Positions 12,205 through 24,894 of a DNA stretch of 64,000 bases are shown in pieces. The DNA comes from Spirogloea muscicola (taxonomy: Eukaryota; Streptophyta; Zygnematophyceae; Spirogloeales; Spirogloeaceae), in assembly GCA_009602725.1 (NCBI GenBank), contig WELB01000068.1:423831-487830 (forward strand), read 5' to 3'. The notes under the pieces were generated by a model, which did no database searches, was not told the origin of the DNA, and saw only the letters and a program-made list of their open reading frames with translations. The translations under genes were made by a program, and so were the position numbers. The first letter of the stretch is position 1; every line of letters starts with the position of its first letter.

Positions 12205-13993
12205 TCAAGGGCCTGCACAGAGAGCAGGCAGGTAACTGAAGTTTTTAGAAGTTTGATACTTCTGCAATTTAGCAGATAAGTAGGCATGCAGCAGATCTCT
12301 TGCTGAATCCTTTGAAGGTCTGTCTACCTTCAACTCCTGCTCAATAGTCCTGAGTACGTCGTCAGTCATACGATCATGGTACAGAACACCCTGCAGCAGC
12401 ACTACAGTCAGCCTCGACAGATGTAAATGCTGCTCTGCAAGCATCACCAGTAGCCTTTGCAATGCAAAGCTAAGCTGAAATAACACAAAGAAGGGCAACC
12501 GAGATACTTCTTTACTCACAGAAGAGGGGCTGCAGCAACAACAACAGAAGAGCATGTTCTTGTCATTCATATGGCCAGAGCATTCTTAGGCAAGTAAAGA
12601 GAGCAGCCATAATTCATACCTCAAGGTGGTCAAATTCGTGCTGGAAAATGCGCGCCTGCCACCCCTTCAGGTTGAGACTGAACGCCCGCCCCTTCAAATC
12701 CTGTGCCTCCACCTTCACACCAACTGGCCTCTGCGAGCACGAGCGCCGCCAGCGTCAGCACAATGGGGCCCGGGTACTAAATGGCGCCCCTGCCGAGTGA
12801 TGATCGACGACCTTTGATTGCTTAAAATCTCTTTACTGAATATCTTTCAGCCTTTGACAAAGAGACCTCCTTCTACACCAAGCAGATGGTAATGAGGTCC
12901 TGTGAATTCTCCGAACTAACACAACTCCTTGCTACTAATTCGCAGGCAGTACTACTGGGCAGGAGTCACACCTCAACATCAGCCTCAATTAACGGGAAGG
13001 AGAGGCAGCCCTCGGCAAAGAGATCCCAGCCCTTGGCGTACTTCGTGATGCGAGGATTGGCAAGTACATACTCCTGGCCTTTGCCGCGCTCGCCAGTTGG
13101 GTTGTAGACCATCAGCTGCACGTTGACGCCGACTTGCGGCGCAGAGAGGCCGACGCCGTCGGTCCTGCGCACGGCGCCAGCGGAGACAGCAGCTCAATCG
13201 TCTATGATATTCCATAACCCACTTCCATTTGTGGCCTTAAGACTGAGGGCTGCACAGCTTATGACATGATCAGCAATTATTGCCTATACCTGTACATGAC
13301 GTCGAGCATCTCCCTGACAAGCTCCTCCAGCTTGTCGTCGAAAGAGCTGATGCGCTTGTTCTTGGCGCGGAGCACTGGGTCTGGATAGCGCACAATCTCC
13401 AGCGGCGTCTGGAACTGCAGCGGGCCAGCTGCAATAGAACGCACACGCAAAAGTCTGAAACTCGTATGCCGATTCTGACAGCAGATTTGTAAGTGTCTTG
13501 CAGGTGACTTGTACACCAAGTGACGCAGTGGACATGCGGTTAGATAGTTCTGGTAAGCTCTGCACGAAGCCTTTCCCGGCAGATTATAATACAGAAAGTG
13601 GGTGTTATTCGATATGATAAAGGCAGCTGAAGACACCCAAGTAGTGTCCCGGCGAATGTGTGACAACCGTTGACGGCCTCGTCGCCTCCCTGGGACTTAG
13701 CCAGCTAACCCGCACGCTCAAGTCACGCAGAGTAGCTGAGGAGTGAAAAGAGTGAAGCATGTGATATAGGGGTCTGAGAGTCCACTTGATTAATTCGGGG
13801 TTTGGATCGCGGTGGGATTATTCAGACGGTACCGGCGTTGGCCTCCTCGCGCAGGCTCTCCATCTGCGTGAGGAACCCGCGGCGGGCGGCCGGCGTCACC
13901 GGGCGGCGACGGCGCGGCGGCGGCGCCGCCNAAGGCGAAGACGATGCGCGTGCCGATGGCGGCCGCGCCGGGCGCGCCGCTGGCGCGCGCCAT
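12205..13993 (-). CDS. PDF1B: Peptide deformylase, organellar PDF1B type
   Basis: Metallo-amidase that removes the N-formyl group from proteins made in chloroplasts and mitochondria. All three family motifs are present. Motif 1 is GVGLSAPQVGVN (about 13160). Motif 2 is EGCLSFP (about 13010), with the metal-binding Cys; the FP form favours PDF1B over PDF1A. Motif 3 is QHEFDHLEGV (about 12640), with both His ligands and the catalytic Glu. The first exon (13993 to about 13832) encodes a basic Ala-rich leader. The second begins PLQFQTPLEIVRYPDPVLR. The leader crosses a single N at 13931: the frame from the ATG (MARASGAPGAAAIGT) and the frame that enters exon 2 (GFLTQMESLREEANAG) differ, so bases are missing from the assembly there. 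The C-terminus after HDRMTDDVLRTIEQEL is an ordinary tail. Confidence 0.93.
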
Positions 13994-14106
13994 GGCCGCC
14001 GCTCTGCCGCGACTGTCGGCCCCCGGCTGCTGCTAGCGCCCGGGCAACCGCACCGGGCTCCGCGACGGCACTCCCGCCATCTCCGCCGCCTCAAAAGGGC
14101 TTTCGC

Positions 14107-14155
<49 letters not shown>

Positions 14156-14373
14156 TGGCGAAGGCGGTTGACTGCAGATTCCTCGGCTCGAGGCGCAACG
14201 CCAACGCACTTTGGCCTTCGCCGCCGCCGGCTCGGCTCGGCGGCCCAACGGACGGGCGAAGAGGCAGAGCGCCCTTGAGGCCCGGCGGCAGCCGCCGCGG
14301 CGGCGGCGGTGACGGCGGCGGCGGCGGCGGTGGCGGCTTCTTGACCGCCGCCCTGCGCTGCTGTCGAGCAGCG
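13994..14373. promoter_or_regulatory. Divergent GC-rich region between PDF1B and the GHL10 gene
   Basis: Contains a long (GCC)n run (about 14117-14155) and a (CGG)n run (about 14293-14335). Codon starts are scarce on the plus strand and the GHL10 start is not resolved here. Long open frames in this stretch are Arg/Gly/Ala translations of the repeats. Confidence 0.5.
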
Positions 14374-17300
14374 GTACGGCGACCAGACGCGCGCCCTGTG
14401 GGTGACGCGCTACGACTTCCGCACCGCCGCGGACGTCGCGGAGGTCGTGGCCAACGCCGCCGGCGCCGGCTTCAACCACGTCTTCTTCCAGGCGAGGCCG
14501 CGCCGCGCCCAAACCCAAAACCCTTGACCCCAAACCCCAAACCCCGAAACCCTGAATTCAAGCCCAGCATGCCAGACCCAAAACCCAAAACCCTCACCTG
14601 CTTCCAGAATGTAAATCTTCAGCCATGACGCGCTGAAGCCCAGCTGAAGCTCAGCTGAGCTCACATGCTAGAGTGTCAGAGGCTTCGCTTTGAAGGCCCC
14701 CCCTGTTGTCGTTCCAAGACTCGCGGCCTCTGGCGTGCAATCGAGCTGCGGGAAGCACATATGGCGCTGATACAAAGATGCACAGATCAAGGTCGAGGGG
14801 CCAGCGCTCCCAGTAGATGTACATCATCATCAGACCGTTGCGGGCTCGTCAATTCCGAGCATGGTGGTGGTGGTGCATTGTGACAGTGGCGGGCCTTAGC
14901 TAGTACCCTGGTCCGCAGCATTGACAGCGTTCCCGAATCCTGGCCTCAGAGCCCTGAGCCCAGACAGCTGGAGCGTCAGGGCCATACCTGCAGTAGAGCT
15001 GACAAGCGTTGCCATGCCAGCTCGGCGACAGAGGCAGTTGCCTCGCAGCAGCAGCAGCTTGGGCACAAACTGTTGGAGATGAACTTTAACCCCAGATGTT
15101 GTAACAATGTCTTGTTGACATCTAGCTGCAGTTATTGTTGACGTTAAGAGTTGTGGTCTAATGCAAGACAATTGCCTGTAGCACGTCTATATGAGGACGT
15201 TCTGACTTGGACGGCAGGTCCTTGGGCGCTGCGCTGGCTCAGGTCCGGGGCAACGGCACGGCGCACTATGCGTCCAGGGTGGAGCCCTGGTCGGAGGTGT
15301 ACGACTACAGAAGCCCCGGGTTCGACCCCCTCGCGCTTGCGCTGCGCGAAGCCCACGCGCGCAACATGGCCCTGCACGCCTGGGTCAACGGTGAGCAGAC
15401 GCTAAGCCCTATATTGAACAATCACTAAAACCCCAAATTTGGGCATTGTAGAGATGATTATTGCATAGCATAGACGATCACATCGTTCTGCTGTCCACCT
15501 GAGTTCTGTAAGAAAAGCTTGGATCAGTATTGTGAGGTGTAACATGATCTAGTTGGTCATGTAGTCTGATGTCAAAGCTTATTCCAGCTTTGATAAGAGC
15601 GCACCAATACTTAGGAATGTCCTCCTTGACCCTGACCAGAAGCACAGTGGCCCATCTGTCAAGAAGATTTCGTCCTAATTCAAAGTCTTGACTAGCACTT
15701 GTGCCAACATTGGCAGATTTTGTTGGGTACTGGAACTTCTATTAAAACTGACAGCGAAAGACCACTTTCACCGAGTCATTCTTTGCCTCCACAAGTGTTC
15801 TCATTTGGTAAAGTTGTGGAAGGTCCTCAGGAGCAAATCCCTTTGAAGTACTCAAATAAGATCTCACACATGTGTCTGATGCAACATTGCAAAGTCTGTG
15901 TGTGGCTCAGTGATGCCAATGTGGAGGGGGCTGCACCCTCCTACTTGTCTTGACCAGATCTACAATAGCCACCCCGAATGGAGTTGGTATGACAAGCAGG
16001 GTGTCCGCCAGGTGCTCATTTCCTCCTCATCTCAAGCCCTACGTATGCGCAATCATTTGCTTACCTGGGATCCTAGTCTTATACCTTGAACCTTTGATCC
16101 CGCATTGCTTTCCAGGGCTGTCAGTCTCAGCTTGCTTGCAAGTCGTCACACGTCGGCCAAGTGCACCTCCTTGTGCCGCAAAGCCTAGCCAGCTCTGCTA
16201 CTGACATTGGTCAGCCGCTGCATTTGACATCTTCTTTATCAATGGTCCAAATAGAGATGGACCCAGATAGCGTGCTTAAAAAGCATAGTGGTTATGTCTG
16301 GTGTACTCAATGAGCCTTGTGTTTGGCGACCCCAAAAAGCACCTCAAATTGCCCTCGTCTCCTTGCTGTCAGGCAGCCGCTGAACAAGGGATTCTACGTC
16401 AGCCTGAACCCTTGCCTGCCAGAGGCCCGCCGGCACATTGTGGACGTCTGCCGAGACCTGGTCGGCCGCTACCAGCTGGACGGGCTTCACCTGGACTACA
16501 TCCGCTTCCCCAACGAGCTGCCTGTCCTGAACGGCAGAGAATACTCCCAGGACAAGGTCATCCGAAGCACTGCACGCCAGGATCGATGCTGTCATTGAGG
16601 TCAGAAGGAAGGGCAGAGGTCTGGACATGGGTGCTCTGGCGGAGGAGGACATGTCATTAGGAGAGAGAGAAAGACAATCTAACATTGCAAGGGGTCGGTT
16701 TAGTACCACTTTAGTGACTGTCAAGGTTAGAGACATGCAGGGGTGTCAGGTGACTTGCTGGCCGTCAGCTAAAGTCATCAATCAGTCTCTATATTGTCAG
16801 TATGGTTTATCAGCATGCAACAGGTCTGATACATCCTTAAGCTGCCCTGTCGTGCATCCAGCGGACGTTGGAGTTGTTCAGGCTGGACACGGGGCTGTCC
16901 AGCCCAGAAGCGTGTCCCGAGGTCTGGGACCAGTGGAGATGTGACAGCGTCACCGCACTCCTGAGGGACATCCGGAGGGCAGCTAAGTCCATCAGGCCCC
17001 AGTTGGTGCTGACAGCTGCTGTGGGCGTTGAGCGCCGGCAAGCTCTCAGCAAGTTCCAGGTTTGTGGGCTCTGCAGATTGTAAACTCTGGTACCGTGCCA
17101 TGCAGATCTATAGATTGCACTGAAGAATTTGCATACTTCTTTTAAATTTGCGAAGGCAGTGCAGCAAAGGTTGTATTTGCAATGTGGGGCGTACCGTGCC
17201 TTCTCTGAATGTCTGTGTTTTCTTGTAATATTCACCCCTTGCATGTGAGTTGAGCCACCCGGTGTTGGGGCATGTGCTCCGTGAAGAATATGTTGTGCAT

Positions 17301-18957
17301 CTGACATGGTGAGCCCCCTTTCAGCAGTATTAGTATGTAAAGATTTCGTCTTGAATTCAGAATTTAGTGAGTAGGCAGCTGAGGTGCAGCGACTCGCTAT
17401 GTTACTGGCACAGCCAGGATGTGGACACGTGGTGGAAAGAGAGGCTACTTGACGCGGTTGTTCCCATGAACTACACGGGCTGCCACAAGACGTACCGGGC
17501 TCGTGTTGAGCGAGAGTGGCGAATGGGCGTGGACCGCAGCACCACTCCAATGTCGGCTGCGGATCCTCGCAGGTATGCCATCCTACTGTCTATTCTAGCA
17601 GTTTAAACTTTCTGGTGATTTGGTGAAGTCATTCGAAATCCTGCTCCACAGTTACTCCTCGGCTTTAGTCCTGTACCCTGATTACGGAGGCAGTGTGTTA
17701 AATGTCACCGGCATGTGCCTTGTGGAATTATTGCCGAGGACATACTTGGATACAGGAGAATGTAGGCAAATCCTGCTTCCCTAATTTGATATGTCTTGGA
17801 AAATACGCAGACTCAGTGTACCCTTGACCATGCACTTTCGGTTTCTGACGGCATCTTGTGTGCAAACATACAGGCAGTATTTCAGGAAGAAGTATCTGCA
17901 GGATAGGCATGGGCCACGCCAGCTGGTGGAGGAGAGCACTGCCACCAAGCAGTGGGCAGCGCCACCGCAGCCAGCCGTCATCATGGGCAGCAGCCTGGAC
18001 CACGGCGACACGACGCTCCACCAGAAGCAGCTCATGCTCGCACTGCAACGCTTTGGCCACTTTGCCGTCTTCTGCTACTCGAGCCTCTTCAAGGACCCGG
18101 TCCAGCCTGCAGCAAAGAAGGTAGGCTTACTTCGCAAGATTGTGCAATTTGATGAGAAGAGGAGGATTGCTTGGAGGATCACAAAAGGCATCCCAGTGCT
18201 GGCACATGCCTGTTGGACTTGGCCGAGTTTGCTTGTACTGTTGTTGGGGTGAACGTGAAGAAATGTCAGTAAAAATTTCACACACGACCTTCTGATCATT
18301 GGTTGTACAATACCATGGCAGGGCAAGCGCCAGGGTGCGGTTCAGAAGCGGCGTGAGGTGCTTGTGCCGTTCCTGCAGGTGCTGGCGCGAGCCTCTCACG
18401 TGCTTAGCCCTGCGGCCGGCTCGCTGCGGTGGGCAGCCCAGCCATTTCAGACATCCGTACATCCAGAGGAGTCGATGTTCGCTCTTGACCAGCTCAAAGA
18501 CATTGCTGTGGCGCCTGGAGTGCTCGCGCAAGCGGGGGCTGGCAACAGAGCGGCGCGGACGTGGGGTGCCGGGGTGGGCGGCCGGCGGATCGCGGCGCCG
18601 GACGGTGAGATCGTGAAGCTGAGGCGGCGGACGTGGCGCAGGAAGCTGCTGATGGAGGAGCGGCAGAAGGAGGCGATGTGGGACGCGGTTGTGCACGAGC
18701 AGAGCACGATGCAGAAGGCCCGGGAGCGGCGGCGCGATGAGGTCTTCGCCAAGGCCGGAGACACGGTTCGTGAGGCTGACGCAGTCAAGCACGAGGGGAG
18801 GGCAATGCCATGGATGGGGCAGCATAGTCGTAGCCACAGGACGCCGAAACCTGCACAAAGCGGCAGGATTGTGAGGTCCGGCTGGGTGGCCGGTGAGGGT
18901 GTGCACTGGGAGGCAGAGAGAATGAGCGCAGCGGTGCAGGCTGGCGAGGCTGAGTAG
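14374..18957 (+). CDS. Glycosyl hydrolase-like 10 (GHL10/DUF187) family protein
   Basis: TIM-barrel protein of the GHL10 family, presumed to act on polysaccharide; the substrate is unknown. Exons recognised: 14374?-14491, 15243-15390, 15911-16011, 16377 to about 16555, 16862-17059, 17418-17571, 17873-18120 and 18321-18957. Conserved stretches in order are ALWVTRYDFRTAADV, NHVFFQVRGNG, the MALHAWVN block leading to VMPMWRGLHPP, HPEWSWYDKQG, KGFYVSLNP, QLDGLHLDYIRFP, LTAAVG and DAVVPMNYTG. The first recognised intron has a GC donor (CAG|GCGAGG) and holds telomere-like repeats. The start codon is unresolved: an in-frame stop precedes 14374, so a further 5' exon is needed in the GC-rich region. 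The C-terminal 150 or so residues are charged and look like a lineage-specific tail. Confidence 0.87.
14508..14600. repeat. Degenerate telomere-like repeats in GHL10 intron
   Basis: A run of CCCAAAACCC, CCCCAAACCCC and CCCGAAACCCTGAA units begins 16 bases after the GC splice donor. They are imperfect versions of a CCCTAAA-type telomere unit. The strand is the same (C-rich in the sense strand) as in the other first introns showing this. Confidence 0.85.
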
Positions 18958-20230
18958 AGGGTGCTGAAAAGCACAAAGAGATTCCAGAAAATTCTATATG
19001 CAGCTGCGCAAGCCGTAACGAAGACCTTGCACCAAGCAGCAAATTATCTGGCAAGCACTTGTTGCCTCTATGAAATTCCAGGCAGCTCGACATGGTGACA
19101 TGTAGTCATGCATAAGGAGCATGTCAGAAATGACGTTTGCTGATCCATCCCTCATACAGGCGACTTGTGAATTGGCGACACTGACTGGCAAACAGTTGGG
19201 CTCTTACTGTCTTATGAGACCAGTCTTGAGCAAGATGAAGCTCCACAGCTTCATCTCAAGATCAGGAGGTGCTTGGCTGAGCAGCAGCTTGCAGGCTTGC
19301 CGAGTTGCCCCCCGGTGCTTGTGGGCAGAATGCAAATCGTATTCTTGCCAAGTGCAGTGCAAGGGGAGCACTTTTCCTGGAGGCAGAAGCGGCAGGCTGA
19401 AATACACGCTCTTTCCCCGAAAATGACATCACAGGCGCAGCATAGTAAGCTCTTAACATGGATAAGACATTCCATTGCTCTGCAACAGTAGTCTCTGACT
19501 GCCTCTTTTCTTGTTGCGATTCTATGGATAACTGTCAGCTTATTGAAAGGCCCTGGATTGCGTTCTCCGTTCCCATGACGCGGACGTGTAAAAGGACCAG
19601 CTGGTGGGCATTGACAGTGACGATCAATCTTTCGCTACGGTGCAATTGCACAAGAGCGGGGGACAAGTAGCACACTACCACCTGGAGTCGTCCAGAAGGG
19701 GCAATATACTTGGGCGTTTGGAGGTACAGCATTGGAACAGCTGCGTGACAATGCAATGGGAACAGCCACATGCGGTGTACACTTGAGCGTTGAGAGGCTG
19801 CTTGACGATGCAGAGGTAGACATGGATTGACGGGCATAGATGAGTAGCTCGCCCTCAGCTATCATATGATCAGTACACAGCAGTTATACACAATGACGTA
19901 ATCAATTCAGTGCTTGACGACCCTTCATACTGACAGCCGGGCCGATGTCGTTCTCTTCAGAGCATTCAAGCGTCGTCCTGAACTTCTTATACGTTAGCAC
20001 GTGAAGTTTGTAAAGGGCCCCAAAACGGACACTCAGGAGACAGCGATTAACAAACAACGTAAATGGTCGATAGTCATAAGTATAAGGAACCGGGCGGATA
20101 TTGCATTGTTGTGAGTGACCGAGTCCCACCCTGGACCTCTTGCACGTTCTAATACTGTAGCAAGACCAATGAGGAGGAGAGCACTTTCCACACTGATGGT
20201 CAATGACTGTGAGTCAAAGCAAAGCGTCAC
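18958..20230. other. Intergenic DNA without a recognised gene
   Basis: Short open frames occur on both strands, but none has a start, splice sites and a motif that agree. No repeat is apparent by eye in this part. Confidence 0.5.
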
Positions 20231-20239
20231 AGTAAGGCT

Positions 20240-20690
20240 TCTCCAGGGTTGCTGCGATGGTGACGTGGCCCCTTGCATGTGTGCACACTGCAGGCCCCAG
20301 ATGGCTGATGATCAGTGGTCAACAGACGATGATGGTCACTGCTTAAGGACCATGCGTACTGGGAGCGGGACACAGCTTGGCAGTACGTCTCCTCATGGGG
20401 TCCCGCAATCTGAGATACCGCCTCATGGTGTGAACAGACTGCAGCAGGCCCCAGCAGACCGCTGATCAGTGGATATCGGCAAAACACACGACGGTCCATG
20501 GTCTATGACCTTGAATGGGAACCGGGCGGGCTTCAAAGTTCGTAAATGCAAAACGTCTTTTGGTGGCTTTGATGCAGTGCTGACATGGGGCCTTGCGTCA
20601 TGAACCCAGTGCGGCGGCCCCAGCAAGCAGATGATCAGTAGGGACCGGTCAACAAACATTGGCTTTCAAGCATGAACATTCGTCGGGTTC
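20240..20690. repeat. Three degenerate tandem copies of a roughly 160-base unit
   Basis: GGCCCCAG occurs at 20293, 20447 and 20616, each time followed by a GATGATCAGT- or CTGATCAGTGG-like block and then by ATCGGC- or GGTCAAC-type sequence. Each is preceded by a block containing CTGCAG or a close match and a CATG. Spacing is 154 and 169 bases. No coding frame is shared between copies. Confidence 0.65.
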
Positions 20691-20879
20691 GGCTTCGTGT
20701 TTTTGCGCCTCCATGCCTGTGAGGGCCTTCCTCACCATGAATGGCATTGGAGGTTGGCCAACTGGCAGAGCATGTGCCCAGTACTTCAGCATTCCTGTCT
20801 GCTGGCTTGCCGCAGCATGAGGTTTGTTGCTGAAGGTACTCCTGCCACTCGGAGGAGAAGCTCACTGTCAGACCTTGTT

Positions 20880-21060
20880 CATGGTTCTTTGGGCTGGCAT
20901 CTCACAGTTTTATCTCATTTCTTTTCGGGCTGGCTTATCACAGCCCTGATCCCCCCTAGTGAGCCACTTCCTGTCACAGCCATCGCCCTTTACTGGAAGA
21001 AGACTGGCCTCTCACAGCCACTGCCTTGCGTCAGAAGACACAACTTCTCAACATGGAACA
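20880..21060 (-). repeat. Reverse-oriented copy of the GGGCTGGC repeat family
   Basis: TTTGGGCTGGC, CTTTTCGGGCTGGCTTATCACAG and ACTGGCCTCTCACAGCC follow one another. They correspond to the reverse complement of the blocks seen at 9.3 kb and 63.5 kb. Confidence 0.55.
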
Positions 21061-21833
21061 GCTGTCTTTCGGGCTTTCCCCGGGATTTGATCATGCGTCG
21101 TTCTGAGGCTGAAGCGGCGCTGAGGTGGGCGCCCACATGCAATCGTACGGCTGGGGCGCCACCTCCGGGGACGTAGCAGCCAGCAGACCCCCCGGGTCGG
21201 GGGTACTGTTCAAAACACCTGGTCCGCGGCCTGCTGACGGCACCTTTTTTTTGTCGCCTAGCGCGCTAGACGCCACGACTCTGATGGTATCACCTGTAGG
21301 GCGAGTCCGTGGCGAGCTGTGGTCGCGACACGCGGCACGGTGCCAGAAGCAGGGCGCCAGCGCGGCCGCTTGACGCCAAGGGCCCAGGTGAGCACGTGAG
21401 CCGCGGGCGCCACGTGGCGGCGCGCGGAAGCGACAAGCCGGGGGGCGGGGGGGGCCCGCTTGGGGCCCCCCGGCCGAGCTTCCTCATAGGGCCCCCCCCC
21501 CGGCGGCGCCCCGCCATGGAAGAGGGCCCGAGCTTCGAGGACCCCCCCGCCCCGCCGCCGCCATAGAAGAGGCCCCGAGCTCCCAGCCCGCCCCGCCATA
21601 GACGAGGCCTTCACCTCCCCCTCCGCCTCAGCCAGCCCCCACTTTGCTCGCAAGCCTCCGCGATCCGAGCCCACCTTGCGCTCTCGCCTCCTCCCGGCCT
21701 GCGTCGCCCACCTCGAGCGCCCGCTTCTGCGCCGTGCTCCCGCCTTCTCGCTCGCTCGCTTGCTCCCTCGCTCGCTCGTGCTCTGCCGATCGCTGCTTCC
21801 TGCGGCTCGGCGAGAGGGCCCCGCCCGGCTGCC
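21061..21833. promoter_or_regulatory. GC-rich upstream region of the next gene
   Basis: Very C/G-rich with poly-C and poly-G tracts (21437-21550), then a CTCGCTCGCTTGCTC-type tract at about 21750-21780, running into the ATG at 21834. Open frames here are compositional artefacts. Confidence 0.4.
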
Positions 21834-23159
21834 ATGGCCATGGAGGTCGCACGCCTGCACGGCGACATCCTGCTCCGCATCAGCGAGGGAGTCTACGGCG
21901 CCGCGGCGCCGGCGCTGCCGCCGTACGCGCTGCCGACGCCGCGGACGTGGAGCGCGCCCGCCACCCGCCGCAGCTCCTTCGACATCGCCGACGGCGTCGC
22001 GGTCCTGGACCTCGGCTTCGCCTTCGGCTGCGGCGGCGGCGAGGACGAGGAGGAGGAGGACGACGACGTCTGCGGCCTCGCCGCCACGGCCGAGCGCGCG
22101 GCGTGGGCGACGCTGGCCAGCCCCACGCCGCCGCGGGCCGCCGACGACGACGGCGACGACGACGGCTGGGCCATGCCCGGAGCCGCGGGCCCCGCGTCGG
22201 ACTTCGAGATGGTGCGCACGTTGGGCCTTCCCGTCTCAGCTTTCCTTAGCCTTGCTTGCCTTCACTGAGACGTCTCAGCAGTATCAGAAGCCACTTACTT
22301 GACGACTGATGAGCTTGATTTCGTCCCTTTCAGATGTCCAGCGCCGCCATGGGCTTCTCGCGGGACCTCGAGGCGGAGCTCTGCGGCCTGCGGAAGCTGG
22401 GCCATGACGGCGCCGCGTCGCGCGTCCGGCGCAGCGCCAGCCTCGGCTCCGCGGCCTCCTTCAATGGCGGCGTCAGCAGCAGCTTCAGCACGCCGTCCTG
22501 CTCCCAGGGCTCCTCGCCCACGTCGGTGCTCGCCCAGAGCGGCGCCTGGGACGCCGCCATGGACGCGGCGCGGCCGCGCGACGCCAAGGCCGCCAGCCAC
22601 GGCAAGCCCAGCAGGGACCGCCGCAGCGTCAGGCCCAGAGCCGCCGCCGGCGGCGGCGGCTCGGCTCACAGCAGCTCCACGGTGCTGCCCCTCCGCCGGA
22701 CCTCCAGCTGCCGCCAGGACGCCGTCCCCAGCACCGGCACTGGCGTCTTCATCCCGCGCAGCACGCAGCCGGCCGACCCTGCTCTGGTGCAGCGCAAGCC
22801 TGGTATGCCCTGCTTCCAAGAGCTTTGTTGTTTTTTGATGGCCATACTTGTGCTTGCATAGCATAGACAAGGACTCTAGCTAAAGCGGAACCAAGATGCA
22901 ACCACAAACACTCAGCAGATGTATCAATCTGCTCGCGTTGCCGTAGTAGTCACTTCATCACAAGCACCCCCAGGCGCCTGACCTGCTGCTGTGTCTGTCT
23001 CCTCCTCCAGCCTGCCCGGTCCTCCTCCCAGCACACATCGTCGACGCTCTCAAGCTCAATGTCCAAGGCCGGCGCTTCACATCAGCGACAGCCGACGGCG
23101 CTGAGATGACGTTCAAAGTGATTGGCAACAAGGGCGCCCGCAGCTGCGCCCGGCACTAG
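21834..23159 (+). CDS. Unrecognised protein, 331 aa
   Basis: Three exons (21834-22211, 22334-22802, 23011-23159) with GT-AG introns sum exactly to 332 codons, which supports the model. I do not recognise the family. Residues about 1-60 begin MAMEVARLHGDILLRISEG. They are followed by an acidic stretch (EDEEEEDDD) and a second Asp-rich patch, then a Ser/Ala/Arg-rich low-complexity middle (exon 2). The conserved-looking C-terminus contains ALKLNVQGRRFTSATADG and TFKVIGNKGARSCARH. No signal peptide, membrane segment or catalytic motif is visible. Strong GC3 bias in exons 1 and 2 argues that it is translated. It could be a nuclear or cytosolic scaffold, but function is unknown. Confidence 0.6.
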
Positions 23160-24894
23160 CAGCAACCCGCTGGTGGCGGCCACTGCTAAGCATCATCACA
23201 AGCTCCAAGTGGTGCATCCCCTGGAGTGGCACTCACAAGGGCGCAGCATCATGACACATCCAACGGGGCATGAGTGTACATAAAGCCTTGTGATCGAAGC
23301 AGACCGCTGTAGCCCTCTATACGTTGTACTAGAAACGACATAAGAAGCCGCACTTAGAACAGCACGACATGCTTAACAAGCACCATGGTTGGCAAGCACC
23401 GATGTTGCGGCTCGCGGCTGGCACATGGCTGGGAGTTAGCCTGACTGAACAATGTCAAGACTGTTCTGGGCTGGCAAAACATGCCCACTGCCCAATACAG
23501 ACCACCAAATCCAGAGAGGCTGGTAGAATACTATACTTGAGTTGTAGACTGGCGGCATATGCGGAGCCACTTAGATGCTGCCATCGTTCTCTGTATGCTC
23601 AAACTTTTCATACTGAATGATTGGCGACCTCATCCACCTCCTCAAGATTATTGCATGTACACAAGCCATGGGATCGTGCTGCTGCTCGCCTGGCCTTCAT
23701 GCATAAATTTCCCTCTGCTTGCGGGCTTGATACTCATGTGACATTACGCTACATAGTCAAGAGAAGTCTGCTTCCCTAGAAATTCATGCCTTTCACATCA
23801 CGTGGACATTATTGTCTGGGCTGGTCGGCTTTTTTGCTGTTTTGCTGTCTTGTGACTGCGGACCTTGTTGCATCACTTTCATCGCGCAGACTCTTGGCCA
23901 CACAGCTCTTGCCCATGTGCCATGCAAAAGCAGCGACATGCAAAAGCAGGAGCCACTGAAAACCTCATGAAACTTGGTCACAGTAATGCGGACTACACGA
24001 TTGCCAAGATCCGCCACATACTGAGGCTTGAACACTACAAGGACCAAGACCAGGACAGCTTTAGTTGATGCTTGACTTTGACATATTCAGGGTTCAACAA
24101 CACCGTCACCGAGCATTGCTGGTCCGATGCATGTCTAGTAAGTCGGTGAGCCTTCAGCTGGCTTTGGATGTCTGGTCATCAAGGACCTGCTATAGAGCTG
24201 CCCGCCCCTTTTGCAGCATCTACAGTCGGCTATCGAGTATACGACTGCAGGCAGGTCATCAAGGCGGAATGCTTGCTGCAGTGCGCGCAGCTAACAAGTT
24301 CAGGCAAGTGCTTGCCTCCTTAGGTCTGACAAGGAAAGAGGTCAACATTGTCACACAACCGTAGGCCTTTTCTACAAGCTGAAGACAGCGATTTGGTGTG
24401 GCGATTGCGGGCAGTCAAGAGTCACTGTGAGAGCCTCTGCAGCTGCCCAAGTGCCCCCTCCGCAGTCCTCAGCCACCTTGACAAGCCATTCCGTTGCACG
24501 TGGCCCGATTGTTCAAGCAAGCAACTTGGCATGGCAGACAGTGTGCACAACCTCAGCCTCTGCCAAGCTGCGGATCAGCCGCCGGACGCAGTGCCAGGCG
24601 TCTTGGGTGCCCCAGGTGCACGTTGAGAACGAGCGCAATGGTGCAGGATCTATGTTGATCTTGCAAGAGTCAATGCGTGCAGAAAGATGAAGCACCATGA
24701 ATAAACAACCAGCGAGCTCCAGATCACAAGGTTCCAGGGTCAAGATGGCGAGCCCACGATGATCATGCACGCCTGCATTGGCGGCAAGCTGCACGGCAGC
24801 AGGGCGAGAGGCGCCCGGCCGGCACGACCAGGGCAAGCAAGGCCTGGGGCGCCCGGCAGGGGTGCTGTTGGCCCTGGCGCCGCCATGGCGGCCT
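23160..24894. other. Intergenic DNA, no recognised gene
   Basis: Balanced composition with several frames of 60-100 codons and no family resemblance. A fragment CTGGGCTGGCAAAACATGCCC near 23468 may be a worn piece of the GGGCTGGC repeat. Confidence 0.45.

Noticed and set aside
13786-14628. 280-codon plus-strand frame between PDF1B and GHL10
   Set aside because: Mostly Arg/Gly/Ala translation of (GCC)n and (CGG)n runs; runs antisense through the PDF first exon and out of frame with GHL10.
15315-15327. Another B-box-like GGGTTCGACCCCC
   Set aside because: It lies within a GHL10 coding exon (SPGFDPLAL) and does not match the full consensus.
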